From: Nitrospiraceae bacterium | GTDB lineage: Bacteria > Nitrospirota > Nitrospiria > Nitrospirales > Nitrospiraceae | Direction: 5' to 3' | DNA length: 64,000 nt | Assembly (NCBI GenBank): GCA_919902505.1 | Contig: CAKKRE010000020.1 | Coordinates: forward strand, 1 to 64,000 | Shown here: one piece after another, positions 9,927 through 18,275 of the stretch | Position numbering within the stretch: the first letter of the stretch is position 1 | How the letters are laid out: each line of letters opens with the position of its first letter | Made by a program: the position numbers and the translations under genes | Notes under the pieces: model-generated | Database searches by the model: none | Told to the model about the DNA's origin: nothing | The model's input: the letters and a program-made list of their open reading frames with translations, nothing else

Positions 9927-10512
9927 CCCGATCCAGCGCCCGTTCCCGAACCAGTCGAAAGTGGGTATTGAGCTCGCGCTCCATGGCGACGGCGACCAGC
10001 CAATCCGGGACGAGGGTCTTCACCTCGACCAACAAGTCGAATTCCGCGCGCGTTTGCGTCCCGTCGCCGGCCGGTTGCAGCCGCCACTCCCGATGGTACC
10101 GCGTGAAATCTCCCCCCTTGAGATGCGTGATGAGCCCACCTCCCGGCAACGCCTGCGATTCACACAGCAGCCGTTGTTCGCCGGGCAACAGCGCATGTGA
10201 AATATAGATGTCGGTGAGGACCCGCCCGTCCCGCTCTTCAACCTGTGCCACCCGCATCCGGGTTTCAAATAGTTCAGGCCATTTGTGATACTCGGACAGA
10301 ATCGACTGGAGCACCGCTGGGCCGCCGGGAAACAGCAGAGTGGCCGTTGCCCGCACACCGCCGTCGGGATCGGGCTGCACCACGAGGGCTCGTAGCAGAT
10401 GGGCTGAACCGACCTCTCCTGCTGTCGCGCTCCCGACAGGCACGGTCACCAGAGCGAGCAGGCAACCGGATACCAACCAAACCAATCTCACCACGAATTG
10501 TAGCCTGTGCAT
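9910..10512 (-). CDS. Exported SRPBCC (START-like) domain protein
   Basis: 200 residues from the ATG at 10512 (a GTG lies one codon upstream). It has a signal peptide or N-terminal anchor (about 1-32, ending SATAGE), then one alpha/beta helix-grip domain resembling the polyketide cyclase/coenzyme Q-binding SRPBCC families: 'GGPAVLQSILSEYHKWPELF' is the helix after the first strand and 'WLVAVAMERELNTHFRLVRE' the long C-terminal helix. It probably binds a hydrophobic ligand outside the cytoplasm. Convergent with thiI and overlapping its end. Ligand unknown. Confidence 0.75.
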   Translation of the reverse strand: MHRLQFVVRLVWLVSGCLLALVTVPVGSATAGEVGSAHLLRALVVQPDPDGGVRATATLLFPGGPAVLQSILSEYHKWPELFETRMRVAQVEERDGRVLTDIYISHALLPGEQRLLCESQALPGGGLITHLKGGDFTRYHREWRLQPAGDGTQTRAEFDLLVEVKTLVPDWLVAVAMERELNTHFRLVRERALDRVTKER

Positions 10513-10774
10513 CACAGTATAACGGTGGGGGTCGTGAACCCGACCAGATTGCGCTCCTCAGACGGACGTAGAACCCGAAAAATTACGACTCATGCGTGCC
10601 TCCACACCTTGAAGCCGTCTCAACTCGGGCGACCGGCATCGCTCGCCGGCCTTCAGCGGTACTCAAGAAGTATACTCATTGAATGCGCCCAGTGCGAGCG
10701 CAACGGCGGGACGAACACGAATAGGCCTGCCGACCGGATGATCGCACGGTTGAAAACGGCGGAAACCTGAACGG

Positions 10775-11536
10775 CTACGCAGAGGCAGGTCGAAAAACCA
10801 GCACAACTCCTGACGGGTCTCCCCGCTCATCACGGATCATGGCCGCGCTGTCGCTGATCCGATACTCGTGCCCGTTGCGACTCACGAGAAGAAACGGGCG
10901 GCCGCCAAGATCGGCGGACGTTCCTTTCCGCAACATCTGTACGGCGGGATTCAGCGCGGGCCTCCGACTCTCCGGATCCACCACCACCATCACTTCCTGA
11001 ACGGCCTTCCCCAGCGCATCGGGCTGCGCCCAGCCGGTCAAACCTTCAGCCGCCGGATTGAGCATGGTCACCCGTCCCTGCTGGTCGACCGTCACAACCG
11101 CATCTTCCATCGACAGCACGACAGCCTCCAACCACCGCCCGCGTTGTTCACTAATACGCGACACACGCTGGCGGAAAAGCGCAAGTTCCAGCGCGGCGCG
11201 CAAATCGCTGCTGACAAACGGCTTAATCAAATAGGCCAACGGCAGGGTTTCCCTCGCCCGCTCCAGTGTCTCCTCATCCGAAAAGGCCGTCAGGTAGATC
11301 ACCGGTGCGCCATACCGGGTTTGGATGATCCGGGCCGTGTCGATACCATCCATCGACCCCTTCAGCTTAATATCCATGAGAACCAAATCCGGCCGATGCT
11401 CCCCGGCCAACCGTACAGCCTCATCCCCGGATGCCACCACACCCACGACCAGATACCCGAGTGCGCGCAGCTGACGGCTGATGTCTTCAGCCACGACCAC
11501 TTCGTCATCGACGATCAGAATTTTTGCCTGCGCCAT
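10775..11536 (-). CDS. Response regulator with receiver and PAS domains
   Basis: 253 residues from the ATG at 11536, where 'AKILIVDDEVVVAEDISRQL' begins a typical receiver; the 61 codons upstream in the same frame look non-coding and CAGGTTGC precedes the ATG. The receiver (about 1-120) has the phosphorylatable Asp in 'LVLMDIKLKGSMDG' and the Lys in 'LIKPF'. A PAS domain follows (about 135-250; 'VVLSMEDAVVTVDQQGRVTM', 'LNPAAEGLTGW'). There is no output domain, so it probably works by protein contact with an unlinked kinase or cyclase. No cognate kinase is adjacent. Confidence 0.88.
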   Translation of the reverse strand: MAQAKILIVDDEVVVAEDISRQLRALGYLVVGVVASGDEAVRLAGEHRPDLVLMDIKLKGSMDGIDTARIIQTRYGAPVIYLTAFSDEETLERARETLPLAYLIKPFVSSDLRAALELALFRQRVSRISEQRGRWLEAVVLSMEDAVVTVDQQGRVTMLNPAAEGLTGWAQPDALGKAVQEVMVVVDPESRRPALNPAVQMLRKGTSADLGGRPFLLVSRNGHEYRISDSAAMIRDERGDPSGVVLVFRPASA

Positions 11537-11855
11537 CGTGCAACCTGATGAAACGAGATCGAAAAATGGGGATCGCCGATCACACCACGCACCGCTCGAG
11601 CGCACTACACACGTATCCGCACGGCGCTCGATACCCCACGGCAACGCAACTAACATGCCATCCGCCCTTCCCTGTACTGGCATCATGTTACGCCGGGCGG
11701 GATTCTTGCCCTCACACACCGACGGTGGTTTTTGAACAGTCTTTGAACAGAATCGGCAGAAAACAAGGCTTGCGTGGACCAGGCGCTCCGGGGAAGATTC
11801 GCTGCGGAAATGACCGCTGTGCTACCATGCCGCTCTTTAACGGAGTTGATCCAAC
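11537..11855. other. Intergenic region between divergent genes, nothing firm
   Basis: About 320 bases between the receiver-PAS gene (minus) and the small exported protein gene (plus). No recognisable RNA, repeat or sigma-70 promoter with good spacing. The direct word 'TTTTTGAACAGTCTTTGAAC' near 11731 contains two TTTGAAC-like copies, which could be a binding site, but I cannot assign one. Confidence 0.35.
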
Positions 11856-12230
11856 ATGTCTTGGCTGATTCGTCCGATTCTCCCGCTCCTACTCGGCTGT
11901 GCCCTCGCATGGGCCTCTGTTCCCGACGAGGGGCAGGCCCAAGCGCCGCCTGACTCCTCCGCGACGACCGAACAATCCTGCAGTTTCGGCATGGCGAAGG
12001 GCGATCCCACTCACCAGTGCCAGGTGCCGATTCCCGCCGGCTGCGTCATCGCCCGCTTCCCGGGAACCGACAAACCGTGGACGACCATCTCCAAAGCCGG
12101 TCGCACGTTTTGCACCTTCGATCAGAAAGGCACGGACTGGAAGACGCGCATTACCGGCCAATGCACTCGCTGCGATTCCGGCCATTGCACCGGGCAGTTC
12201 ATGGTGCGATTCGAGTGCGCGAAGCCGTAA
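11856..12230 (+). CDS. Small exported cysteine-rich protein, function unknown
   Basis: 124 residues. Signal peptide about 1-29, then a mature domain with seven cysteines (including 'CSFGMAKGDPTHQCQVPIPA', 'FCTFDQKG', 'CTRCDSGHC'), probably disulfide-bonded in the periplasm. No family recognised. The stop codon overlaps the queG ATG by one base (TAATG), implying translational coupling although the functions look unrelated. Confidence 0.7.
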   Translation: MSWLIRPILPLLLGCALAWASVPDEGQAQAPPDSSATTEQSCSFGMAKGDPTHQCQVPIPAGCVIARFPGTDKPWTTISKAGRTFCTFDQKGTDWKTRITGQCTRCDSGHCTGQFMVRFECAKP

Positions 12231-13261
12231 TGTCCGCGTCCCTCACAATCGCCATCAAACAAGCCGCCCGCGAACTCGGCTTCGACGCCGTCGGTATCAG
12301 CCTCCTTCCTACGCAAACGAACCCAGCCGCACACCTGAATCACCAGGCCTCGGCCGGTGACCTGCTGGACCGGCTCCAAGAATGGCTCAGGCGCGGATAC
12401 CACGCGACCATGGCCTGGATGGTCCGTGATCCCGAGCGGCGAGCCGATCCCACCCGAGTACTGCCGGGCTGCCGATCGATCATTTCTGTCGGCATGAACT
12501 ATTGCACGGACTATCGGGCCGACGAACGCCAGGGAAACGGGCGCATTGCCCGCTATGCCTGGGGCCTCGACTATCACAAGATCCTTGGTGACAGGTTGGC
12601 CCAACTCGCCGAGCGCATCGGCACCCTGGCTCCACAGAGCCTCAACCGGACCTATGTCGACACGGGGCCGGTCATGGAGAAGGCCTGGGCCCAACAGGCC
12701 GGACTCGGCTGGATCGGCAAACATTCCAACCTCGTCTCGACAGACTTCGGCTCCTGGCTGCTCCTGGGAGAAATTCTGACGACCCTGGAGCTGGAGCCGG
12801 ATGAGGCGGGAACCGATCTCTGCGGAAGCTGCACGCTCTGCATCCAGACCTGTCCGACCGGCGCCATTACCGAACCCTACGTCGTCGATGCCGGACGCTG
12901 CATCTCCTACCTGACCATCGAACTTCGCGGCACCGAACCGCCGATCGCGGAGGACCTCCGGCGAAAGCTGGGTAACCGGATTTTCGGCTGCGACGATTGT
13001 CTGGACATCTGCCCCTACAACGTCCAGGCCAGACCAACTACCGAACCTGGCTTCCAACCTTCCTCACTCACCGGGGCCCCGTCGCTGCTGGCCCTGACGA
13101 AGATGGACGAGCAGGCCTTCGCCACCACGTTCAAACACAGTCCCATCCGCCGCGCAAAATACGCCGGACTCCAACGCAATCTCTCCTGGGCGCTCTCCAA
13201 TGAAACCGCCCCCACCGATCGGCACAGCACCACACCTCCGCCGAGCGCCGATCCCCGCTAA
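12230..13261 (+). CDS. queG: Epoxyqueuosine reductase
   Basis: Cobalamin- and Fe-S-dependent enzyme that reduces epoxyqueuosine to queuosine in tRNA. 343 residues from the ATG at 12230; an in-frame upstream extension runs inside the previous gene and is discarded. N-terminal block 'ARELGFDAVGISLL', the DUF1730-like domain with 'GRIARYAWGLDYHKILGDRL' and 'DTGPVMEKAWAQQAGLGWIG', then two ferredoxin-type 4Fe-4S motifs, 'CGSCTLCIQTCPTGAI' and 'CDDCLDICPYN'. The C-terminal HEAT-like tail of longer QueG proteins is largely absent. Cytoplasmic. Confidence 0.94.
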   Translation: MSASLTIAIKQAARELGFDAVGISLLPTQTNPAAHLNHQASAGDLLDRLQEWLRRGYHATMAWMVRDPERRADPTRVLPGCRSIISVGMNYCTDYRADERQGNGRIARYAWGLDYHKILGDRLAQLAERIGTLAPQSLNRTYVDTGPVMEKAWAQQAGLGWIGKHSNLVSTDFGSWLLLGEILTTLELEPDEAGTDLCGSCTLCIQTCPTGAITEPYVVDAGRCISYLTIELRGTEPPIAEDLRRKLGNRIFGCDDCLDICPYNVQARPTTEPGFQPSSLTGAPSLLALTKMDEQAFATTFKHSPIRRAKYAGLQRNLSWALSNETAPTDRHSTTPPPSADPR

Positions 13262-13355
13262 GCCCCACCCACTGTTTCTCCCCGGCCGATAGTGGTAGGC
13301 TACGGTCTCATGTCCTCCCCCCTTGTGAGGACCCACCTCAGCCGGTTGCAAGGCC

Positions 13356-14741
13356 ATGCACGCACCCACCCTCCTGATCGTCGAAGATGAAGAACGCATG
13401 CGGCGGCTCTTCGAGCTGGTGCTGAAACCTGCCGGGTATCAGCTGCTCCTGGCCCGCTCGGGGGACGAAGCCCTCCGCATGATCCAGGAACACGACTCCC
13501 TCGACATGATCATCACGGATCTCCAATTGGGCGCCGTCTCGGGCATGGATGTGCTGGAAGCAGCCCGGCAACAGGCGCCCGATGTGCCGGTCCTTATCGT
13601 GACCGGATACGGCACCGTCAAGTCGGCCGTCGAGGCCATGCAGAAAGGCGCCTACGACTACATCTCCAAGCCCGTCGACAATGAAGAGTTGAAGATCGTC
13701 ATTGCCCGCGCGCTGCAGGTCCGCCAGCTCGCCCGGGACAATCGCATCCTGCGCGCAGGGTTGCACGAACAGTTCGGCTTCGACCGCATTGTCAGCGTCT
13801 CCAAAGAGATGGAACTTATAAAGCGGCTCGCCCGGGAAGTGGCGCAGACCGACGCCACGGTGCTCATCACAGGCGAAAGCGGAACGGGCAAGGATCTGCT
13901 CGCGCGCGCCATTCACCTCGTCAGCCCGCGCGCCCAAGGCCCGATGGTGGCCCTCAACTGCGCCGGCATTCCCGAGCACCTGTTGGAATCCGAACTGTTC
14001 GGGTATGAGAAGGGCGCGTTTACCGACGCGAGGAAGTCCAAACCGGGACGCTTTCAAATGGCGGATCGAGGCACGTTGTTCCTGGACGAAATCGGCGAAC
14101 TGAGTTTGACGGCACAGGCCAAACTCCTGCGCGTCCTCGAACAGCATGTCGTGGAACCGTTGGGCGGAGTGCGCAGTGTCGCAGTCGATATTCGGGTCAT
14201 CGCCGCGACCAACCAGGAATTACCCGATCTCATCAAAGCCGGCCGTTTCCGCCTCGATCTCTACTATCGCCTGAACGTCTACCAACTCCGGATGCCGCCC
14301 CTGCGGGAACGACCGGAGGACATCGAGCCGATTCTGACTCAGTTCCTCGGCCAGGCCCGTCGTGAACGCGGCAGCCGCATCAAGGGAATCAGCCCCGAGG
14401 CGCTCGCGATCCTCAAGCAGTATCCCTGGCCGGGCAACGTGCGAGAACTGCACAATGTCGTGGAGTGGCTGACCATCACCTGCAAACAGGACGAGATTAC
14501 GCCCGAGCATCTGCCGGCCTCGTTCAAGACCGCACCGCCACCAAGCGAAGAGAAGCCGGTCGGCACACCGTCGCTCCTCGCGCTGGGACTCTCCGTTGAA
14601 GAAGTCGAAAAGACGATGCTCCAGGAGGCGTTGCGCAAAACCGGGGGGAACGTGTCTGAAGCCAGCCGTCTGCTCAAAATCACACGCAACACGCTGCGGT
14701 ATCGAATGGCCAAACACAACCTGTCGCTGCCCCCAGGCTGA
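13356..14741 (+). CDS. Sigma-54-dependent response regulator, NtrC family
   Basis: 461 residues: receiver (about 1-120; 'LLIVEDEERMRRLFELV', Asp in 'MIITDLQLGAVSG'), AAA+ domain (about 140-375; Walker A 'GESGTGKD', Walker B 'GTLFLDEIGEL', arginine finger region 'RLDLYYRLNVY') and a Fis-type helix-turn-helix (about 420-460; 'GGNVSEASRLLKITRNTLRY'). The sigma-54 contact loop reads GAFTDA instead of the textbook GAFTGA; this variant occurs in other family members. Its TGA overlaps the ATG of the histidine kinase gene, its evident partner. Targets should have -24/-12 promoters. Confidence 0.95.
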   Translation: MHAPTLLIVEDEERMRRLFELVLKPAGYQLLLARSGDEALRMIQEHDSLDMIITDLQLGAVSGMDVLEAARQQAPDVPVLIVTGYGTVKSAVEAMQKGAYDYISKPVDNEELKIVIARALQVRQLARDNRILRAGLHEQFGFDRIVSVSKEMELIKRLAREVAQTDATVLITGESGTGKDLLARAIHLVSPRAQGPMVALNCAGIPEHLLESELFGYEKGAFTDARKSKPGRFQMADRGTLFLDEIGELSLTAQAKLLRVLEQHVVEPLGGVRSVAVDIRVIAATNQELPDLIKAGRFRLDLYYRLNVYQLRMPPLRERPEDIEPILTQFLGQARRERGSRIKGISPEALAILKQYPWPGNVRELHNVVEWLTITCKQDEITPEHLPASFKTAPPPSEEKPVGTPSLLALGLSVEEVEKTMLQEALRKTGGNVSEASRLLKITRNTLRYRMAKHNLSLPPG

Positions 14742-16681
14742 TGCGTCGCCTACGACGAACCGGCGGACTCCAGAGAAAATTTTTCGTCGCGCTGCTCATT
14801 GTCGGCATCGTGCCCGGCATGGTCGCGCTCTGGGCGACCTACCGCTCCAGCACCGCCACCCTCAAGCAAGCCATCGGTGAAGGGTTCCAGGAGATCGCGC
14901 GGTCCACCTCCATTCGCCTGGCGACCGTCGTCGACAATGAAATCGATCGCGCCATCCGGCTGGCGCTCGTCCCCCTGCACGTCCGTCAACCGGTCGTCCT
15001 CGCCAACCAACAGGCCGGTGCCACAGCCGACAAGACACAACATCAGCCGTCGCCGGCCCATCCGAAATCCAACAGCCCGCCCGCGATGGACCAGGACACC
15101 ACAGGCTACCTCGACGAATGGGCGCGCGAGTCCCGGCACTATGTGCGTGTCACCATTGCCGACCGGCAGGGCCGGGTCGTCGCTTCGACAGATCCGCTGC
15201 TGCCGCCGCAACAGGCGGGCGAAGTCTGGTGGCGTGAAGCCATACAGGCGCCCCCCGGCACCTCCTACGTCAGCAATGTGGCGTTTGACCCCCAGGTCAA
15301 CGACATGGTCTTCCATGTTGCCGTCCCGATCCTTGACGACACCCGCCGGACCGCCATCGGCGTCGTCGGCCTCGTCATCCGTCGCAATCTGCTGACTCAA
15401 ATGATCCTCCCCATCCAGATCGGGAACACGGGTCACGCCATGCTGCTCGACACGCAAGGCACGCCATTGATCTGCCCGGTCCTGCCGCCCACCGCCCATT
15501 TGATCCCATCGACCTTGATGAACCGACTGACATTGGATCGCCCTCTGTGGTTGGTCGCAGACGATGATGCACACGGCGGCCGCGATGCGATCGTCGGGGC
15601 GGCGCCGGTCCAGCTGACTCATCCGCTGACGCCGGGGAGCCTCGACGGCAACCGATGGTATGCGTTTATCCGGCAGGCGCCCGAGGAAACCTATGCGCCG
15701 ATCTATTCCTTGCTGCTGACGGTCGGCGTGATCGGGTTCGGGCTGGTGATCGTGCTCTCCGCCTTCGGGTTCCTCGTCGGATACCGCATCGTGAAACCGA
15801 TCGTGGCACTCCAGCGCGAAGCGGAGGGCCTTCGCTTCACGCTGGCCTTACCGGAGAAGGGCAGCGCGAACCGACCCCTGACCCCGTTGCTTTCGCCGGG
15901 CTATCAGACCGGTGATGAAATTGAAGACCTGGCCACGAGCTTCGCCGCCATGCGGGAGGTGCTGGAGGAAAATCTGCGGACGATCCGGTCACAGCAACAT
16001 GAGCTGATCCGGCAGGAAAAGCTGGCGTCGGTGGGACAACTGCTCGCCGCCCTCGCCCATGATCTGCGGAACCCCCTTGGCGTCATCCGGAGTTCCGCAC
16101 AAGTCGTGCTGGAGGGGCCGCAGGAAGAACCCATCCGCCAGGAAATGGCCCGCTATATCATCGATGAAGTCGACAAACTTTCACTCCGACTCCACGACTT
16201 TCTCCGGTATGCCAGACAGAAGCCGCCGGACTTCAAGGTGGAACCTGCGGAAGCCGTCGTCCGCGCTGCGCTGAGACAGTGGAAAGCACAGGGTGGCCAT
16301 GAACGCATCCGGGTGGAGCAGCGATTCGGAAATGCCCTGCCCTCGATTCAGGTCGACCCGGAGCAGGTCAAGGAGGCCCTGATGAACCTCCTGATCAATG
16401 CGCGGGAAGCGATGCCGGAAGGGGGAACCCTGACCTTCACGACCAGAGCCGGACATGGCAACGAGGTGGAAATTGAGGTGGCCGATACCGGAAGCGGCAT
16501 CGCTCCGGAACACCTCTCACGAATCTTCGAGCCCTTCTTCACGACCAAAGCCTATGGAACCGGCCTCGGCCTCACCAACGTCAAACGGCTTGTCGAAGAC
16601 AACGGCGGAACCCTGGTCGTGAACAGCAACGCAGGAGCGGGAACATCCTTCACCCTGCGCTTTCGTGCGGCGGCAGGCTGA
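14741..16681 (+). CDS. Sensor histidine kinase with extracytoplasmic dCache-like sensor
   Basis: 646 residues. One N-terminal membrane helix (about 12-35), a roughly 290-residue periplasmic sensor of Cache type ('HYVRVTIADRQGRVVASTDP', 'VSNVAFDPQVNDMVFHVAVP'), a second membrane helix near 325-350, a HAMP-like linker, a coiled coil with the typical 'QEKLASVGQLLAALAHDLRN' carrying the phospho-accepting His, and an HATPase domain ('NLLINAREAM', 'DTGSGI', 'GTGLGLTNVKRL'). Translationally coupled to the NtrC-type regulator upstream; they form one two-component system. Ligand not predictable. Confidence 0.93.
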   Translation: MRRLRRTGGLQRKFFVALLIVGIVPGMVALWATYRSSTATLKQAIGEGFQEIARSTSIRLATVVDNEIDRAIRLALVPLHVRQPVVLANQQAGATADKTQHQPSPAHPKSNSPPAMDQDTTGYLDEWARESRHYVRVTIADRQGRVVASTDPLLPPQQAGEVWWREAIQAPPGTSYVSNVAFDPQVNDMVFHVAVPILDDTRRTAIGVVGLVIRRNLLTQMILPIQIGNTGHAMLLDTQGTPLICPVLPPTAHLIPSTLMNRLTLDRPLWLVADDDAHGGRDAIVGAAPVQLTHPLTPGSLDGNRWYAFIRQAPEETYAPIYSLLLTVGVIGFGLVIVLSAFGFLVGYRIVKPIVALQREAEGLRFTLALPEKGSANRPLTPLLSPGYQTGDEIEDLATSFAAMREVLEENLRTIRSQQHELIRQEKLASVGQLLAALAHDLRNPLGVIRSSAQVVLEGPQEEPIRQEMARYIIDEVDKLSLRLHDFLRYARQKPPDFKVEPAEAVVRAALRQWKAQGGHERIRVEQRFGNALPSIQVDPEQVKEALMNLLINAREAMPEGGTLTFTTRAGHGNEVEIEVADTGSGIAPEHLSRIFEPFFTTKAYGTGLGLTNVKRLVEDNGGTLVVNSNAGAGTSFTLRFRAAAG

Positions 16682-16757
16682 GCGGAAGGTCGTCGCTCAT
16701 CGTTCGTCTCTCGTCGGAAAATCGCACCCGTGATCAGGCAAGAGAGGACGACACCCC

Positions 16758-16880
16758 TGGGATGCTCAAACAGGTCGCCCAGCAAGGCCGCAGCGAGTGA
16801 AGGACCGAGTCGTACCCTTGCGGTACGGTGAGGGCAGGAACGAAGCGAGAACGCCGCTGGCGGCCTGTTTCAGCATCCCA
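16758..16880 (+). repeat. Palindromic intergenic element, copy B
   Basis: 123 bp between a plus-strand kinase gene and a convergent minus-strand peptidase gene. Arms TGGGATGCTCAAACAGG (16758) and CCTGTTTCAGCATCCCA (ends 16880) pair with one C facing C. The apical hairpin is GTACC-CTTGC-GGTAC near 16812. The right end touches the stop codon of the peptidase gene (TAA read on the minus strand, from 16883). On the plus strand the right half reads CGCCGCTGGCGGCCTGTTT, terminator-like. Confidence 0.88.
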
Positions 16881-17753
16881 TTAGACGCGTTTGGTCATGC
16901 GGGAGAACCGTTCCTGCAACACCAAGCCGTTCGATACAAGACGCTTGGTGCGAATGGTTTTCTGCACCGCCTCGATCCGCGCGGAAAAGTTGGGATGGGT
17001 CTTAAACAGCGCACGGTCATCGCCCTTGAGGTCGCGCAACCGCATCAGTAGGCCCACATAGGCCTCCGCATCGTACCCGACCCGCGCGGCGAACACTTCA
17101 CCGACCGTATCGGCATCCGTTTCTTTCTCCTGATCCAGACCTTCATCGAGGAGCTTCTTGACGGCGCCGTCGATCACGCCCTTGAACGCAGCCGGATTAC
17201 TCGTCGCATAGGAAAGGCCGGCTTCGGTCACCCCGGCCAGGCGCTTGCTGCGTTGAATCACATCAAGAATGTGCTTTTCGCTCACGTGCGCAATTTCATG
17301 CCCCAAGACGGCGGCGAGTTCCGCCTCATTCTTGATTTGCCTAAGCAGGCCCCGGGTCACAAAAATATATCCGGCGGGCGCGGCAAACGCGTTGATCGAC
17401 TCGTGATCCAGAATCGCGACACGGTACGGAATGTCGGGCCGGTCGGACGTGTTGGCTACCGCCCTCCCCACCAGGTTCACATAGCGAACTAATTCGGGCT
17501 GGTCCACAACACCGCCGTACCGTGCCACGACTTGCAGGGCTATCGCCTGCCCGATCGACGATTCTTCCTCGTAGCCGATGGGAAACAGACTGCCGACGAC
17601 ATTGCCTACGCCATGGATCGCACCGGCCAATCGGGGATTGCCGGACTGTCGTGCGACATCCTCGGCAGCCCGCTGCACCTCTGCACACCCCGCCACAGTC
17701 ATCGAGAGCGCCATCAGGCTCGCCATCCAGATCCTGTTATTTCGCATATTCAC
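16881..17753 (-). CDS. M48-family metallopeptidase lipoprotein
   Basis: 290 residues. A lipoprotein signal with lipobox 'TVAGC' near residue 22 places it at the outer membrane periplasmic face. Zinc site 'LGHEIAHVSEKH' (HExxH) near residue 150 and the third ligand Glu in 'DADTVGEVFAARVGYD' near 220 identify a Ste24/BepA/LoiP-like M48 peptidase, a class that degrades or helps fold outer-membrane proteins. Its start overlaps the end of the SH3 gene by 17 bases, so the two are cotranscribed and probably coupled. The stop lies directly at the end of repeat copy B. Confidence 0.9.
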   Translation of the reverse strand: MNMRNNRIWMASLMALSMTVAGCAEVQRAAEDVARQSGNPRLAGAIHGVGNVVGSLFPIGYEEESSIGQAIALQVVARYGGVVDQPELVRYVNLVGRAVANTSDRPDIPYRVAILDHESINAFAAPAGYIFVTRGLLRQIKNEAELAAVLGHEIAHVSEKHILDVIQRSKRLAGVTEAGLSYATSNPAAFKGVIDGAVKKLLDEGLDQEKETDADTVGEVFAARVGYDAEAYVGLLMRLRDLKGDDRALFKTHPNFSARIEAVQKTIRTKRLVSNGLVLQERFSRMTKRV

Positions 17754-18249
17754 CGAGCCCCCCTTCCCGCATGAACTCTTCGACGTCCTGGTCGGGGATT
17801 TGATAGGCCGTCATGCGATCCACTACCTCCCGATCCCGCGCGGACACGCCGGCCCGGTTGGCATAACCCTCGGACGCCTTGTCCAGCCCTCTGGCACCCG
17901 CCGATGCGGTGGTCGCGGACGCGTCGCCGCCCCGCATGCTCTGGCCAAGCCGGGCCAGGGTGTCATTGCCTCCGGACGGTTTCGATGTCGATGTCTTGTT
18001 GGCGAAGATCCATCCACGCGCGCCGGCTGAAGTCTTGACCTCCATCCAGCTTCCATCGCGACCGACCACCTCCAGCGCGTCGCCGAACTTCACGTTCCCG
18101 ACCACGGCATCCAGCGAGGTTTTTCCTGCGCGAAGTTGAGCCGTCTTGGCTTGCACGTAGACGGTGTCGGCCCAGGCTTCCGTCCCCCAGACGAACAGAC
18201 CGATCCACAGGGCGATGAGCGGAATCCAAAACGATCGTGGTGGTATCAC
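17737..18249 (-). CDS. Exported bacterial SH3-domain protein
   Basis: 170 residues. Signal peptide about 1-27 (ending AWAD), then one SH3b domain ('VYVQAKTAQLRAGKTSLDAV', 'GDALEVVGRDGSWMEVKT', 'ARGWIFANK') of the sort that binds peptidoglycan or protein partners in the periplasm, followed by a low-complexity Ser/Gly/Ala tail and a C-terminal helix ('DVEEFMREGGLGEYAK'). Overlaps the M48 peptidase gene downstream and starts 26 bases after the CHASE2 cyclase gene, so the three probably form one transcript. The SH3 protein may localise or regulate the peptidase (inference). Confidence 0.82.
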   Translation of the reverse strand: MIPPRSFWIPLIALWIGLFVWGTEAWADTVYVQAKTAQLRAGKTSLDAVVGNVKFGDALEVVGRDGSWMEVKTSAGARGWIFANKTSTSKPSGGNDTLARLGQSMRGGDASATTASAGARGLDKASEGYANRAGVSARDREVVDRMTAYQIPDQDVEEFMREGGLGEYAK

Positions 18250-18275
18250 AGCTTCCTCCCCCTCGGCACTGCCAC

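Noticed and set aside
10513-10774. 87-residue plus-strand frame in the gap after the SRPBCC gene
   Set aside because: Arg/Thr-rich, no ribosome site, no resemblance to any family; the gap appears non-coding.
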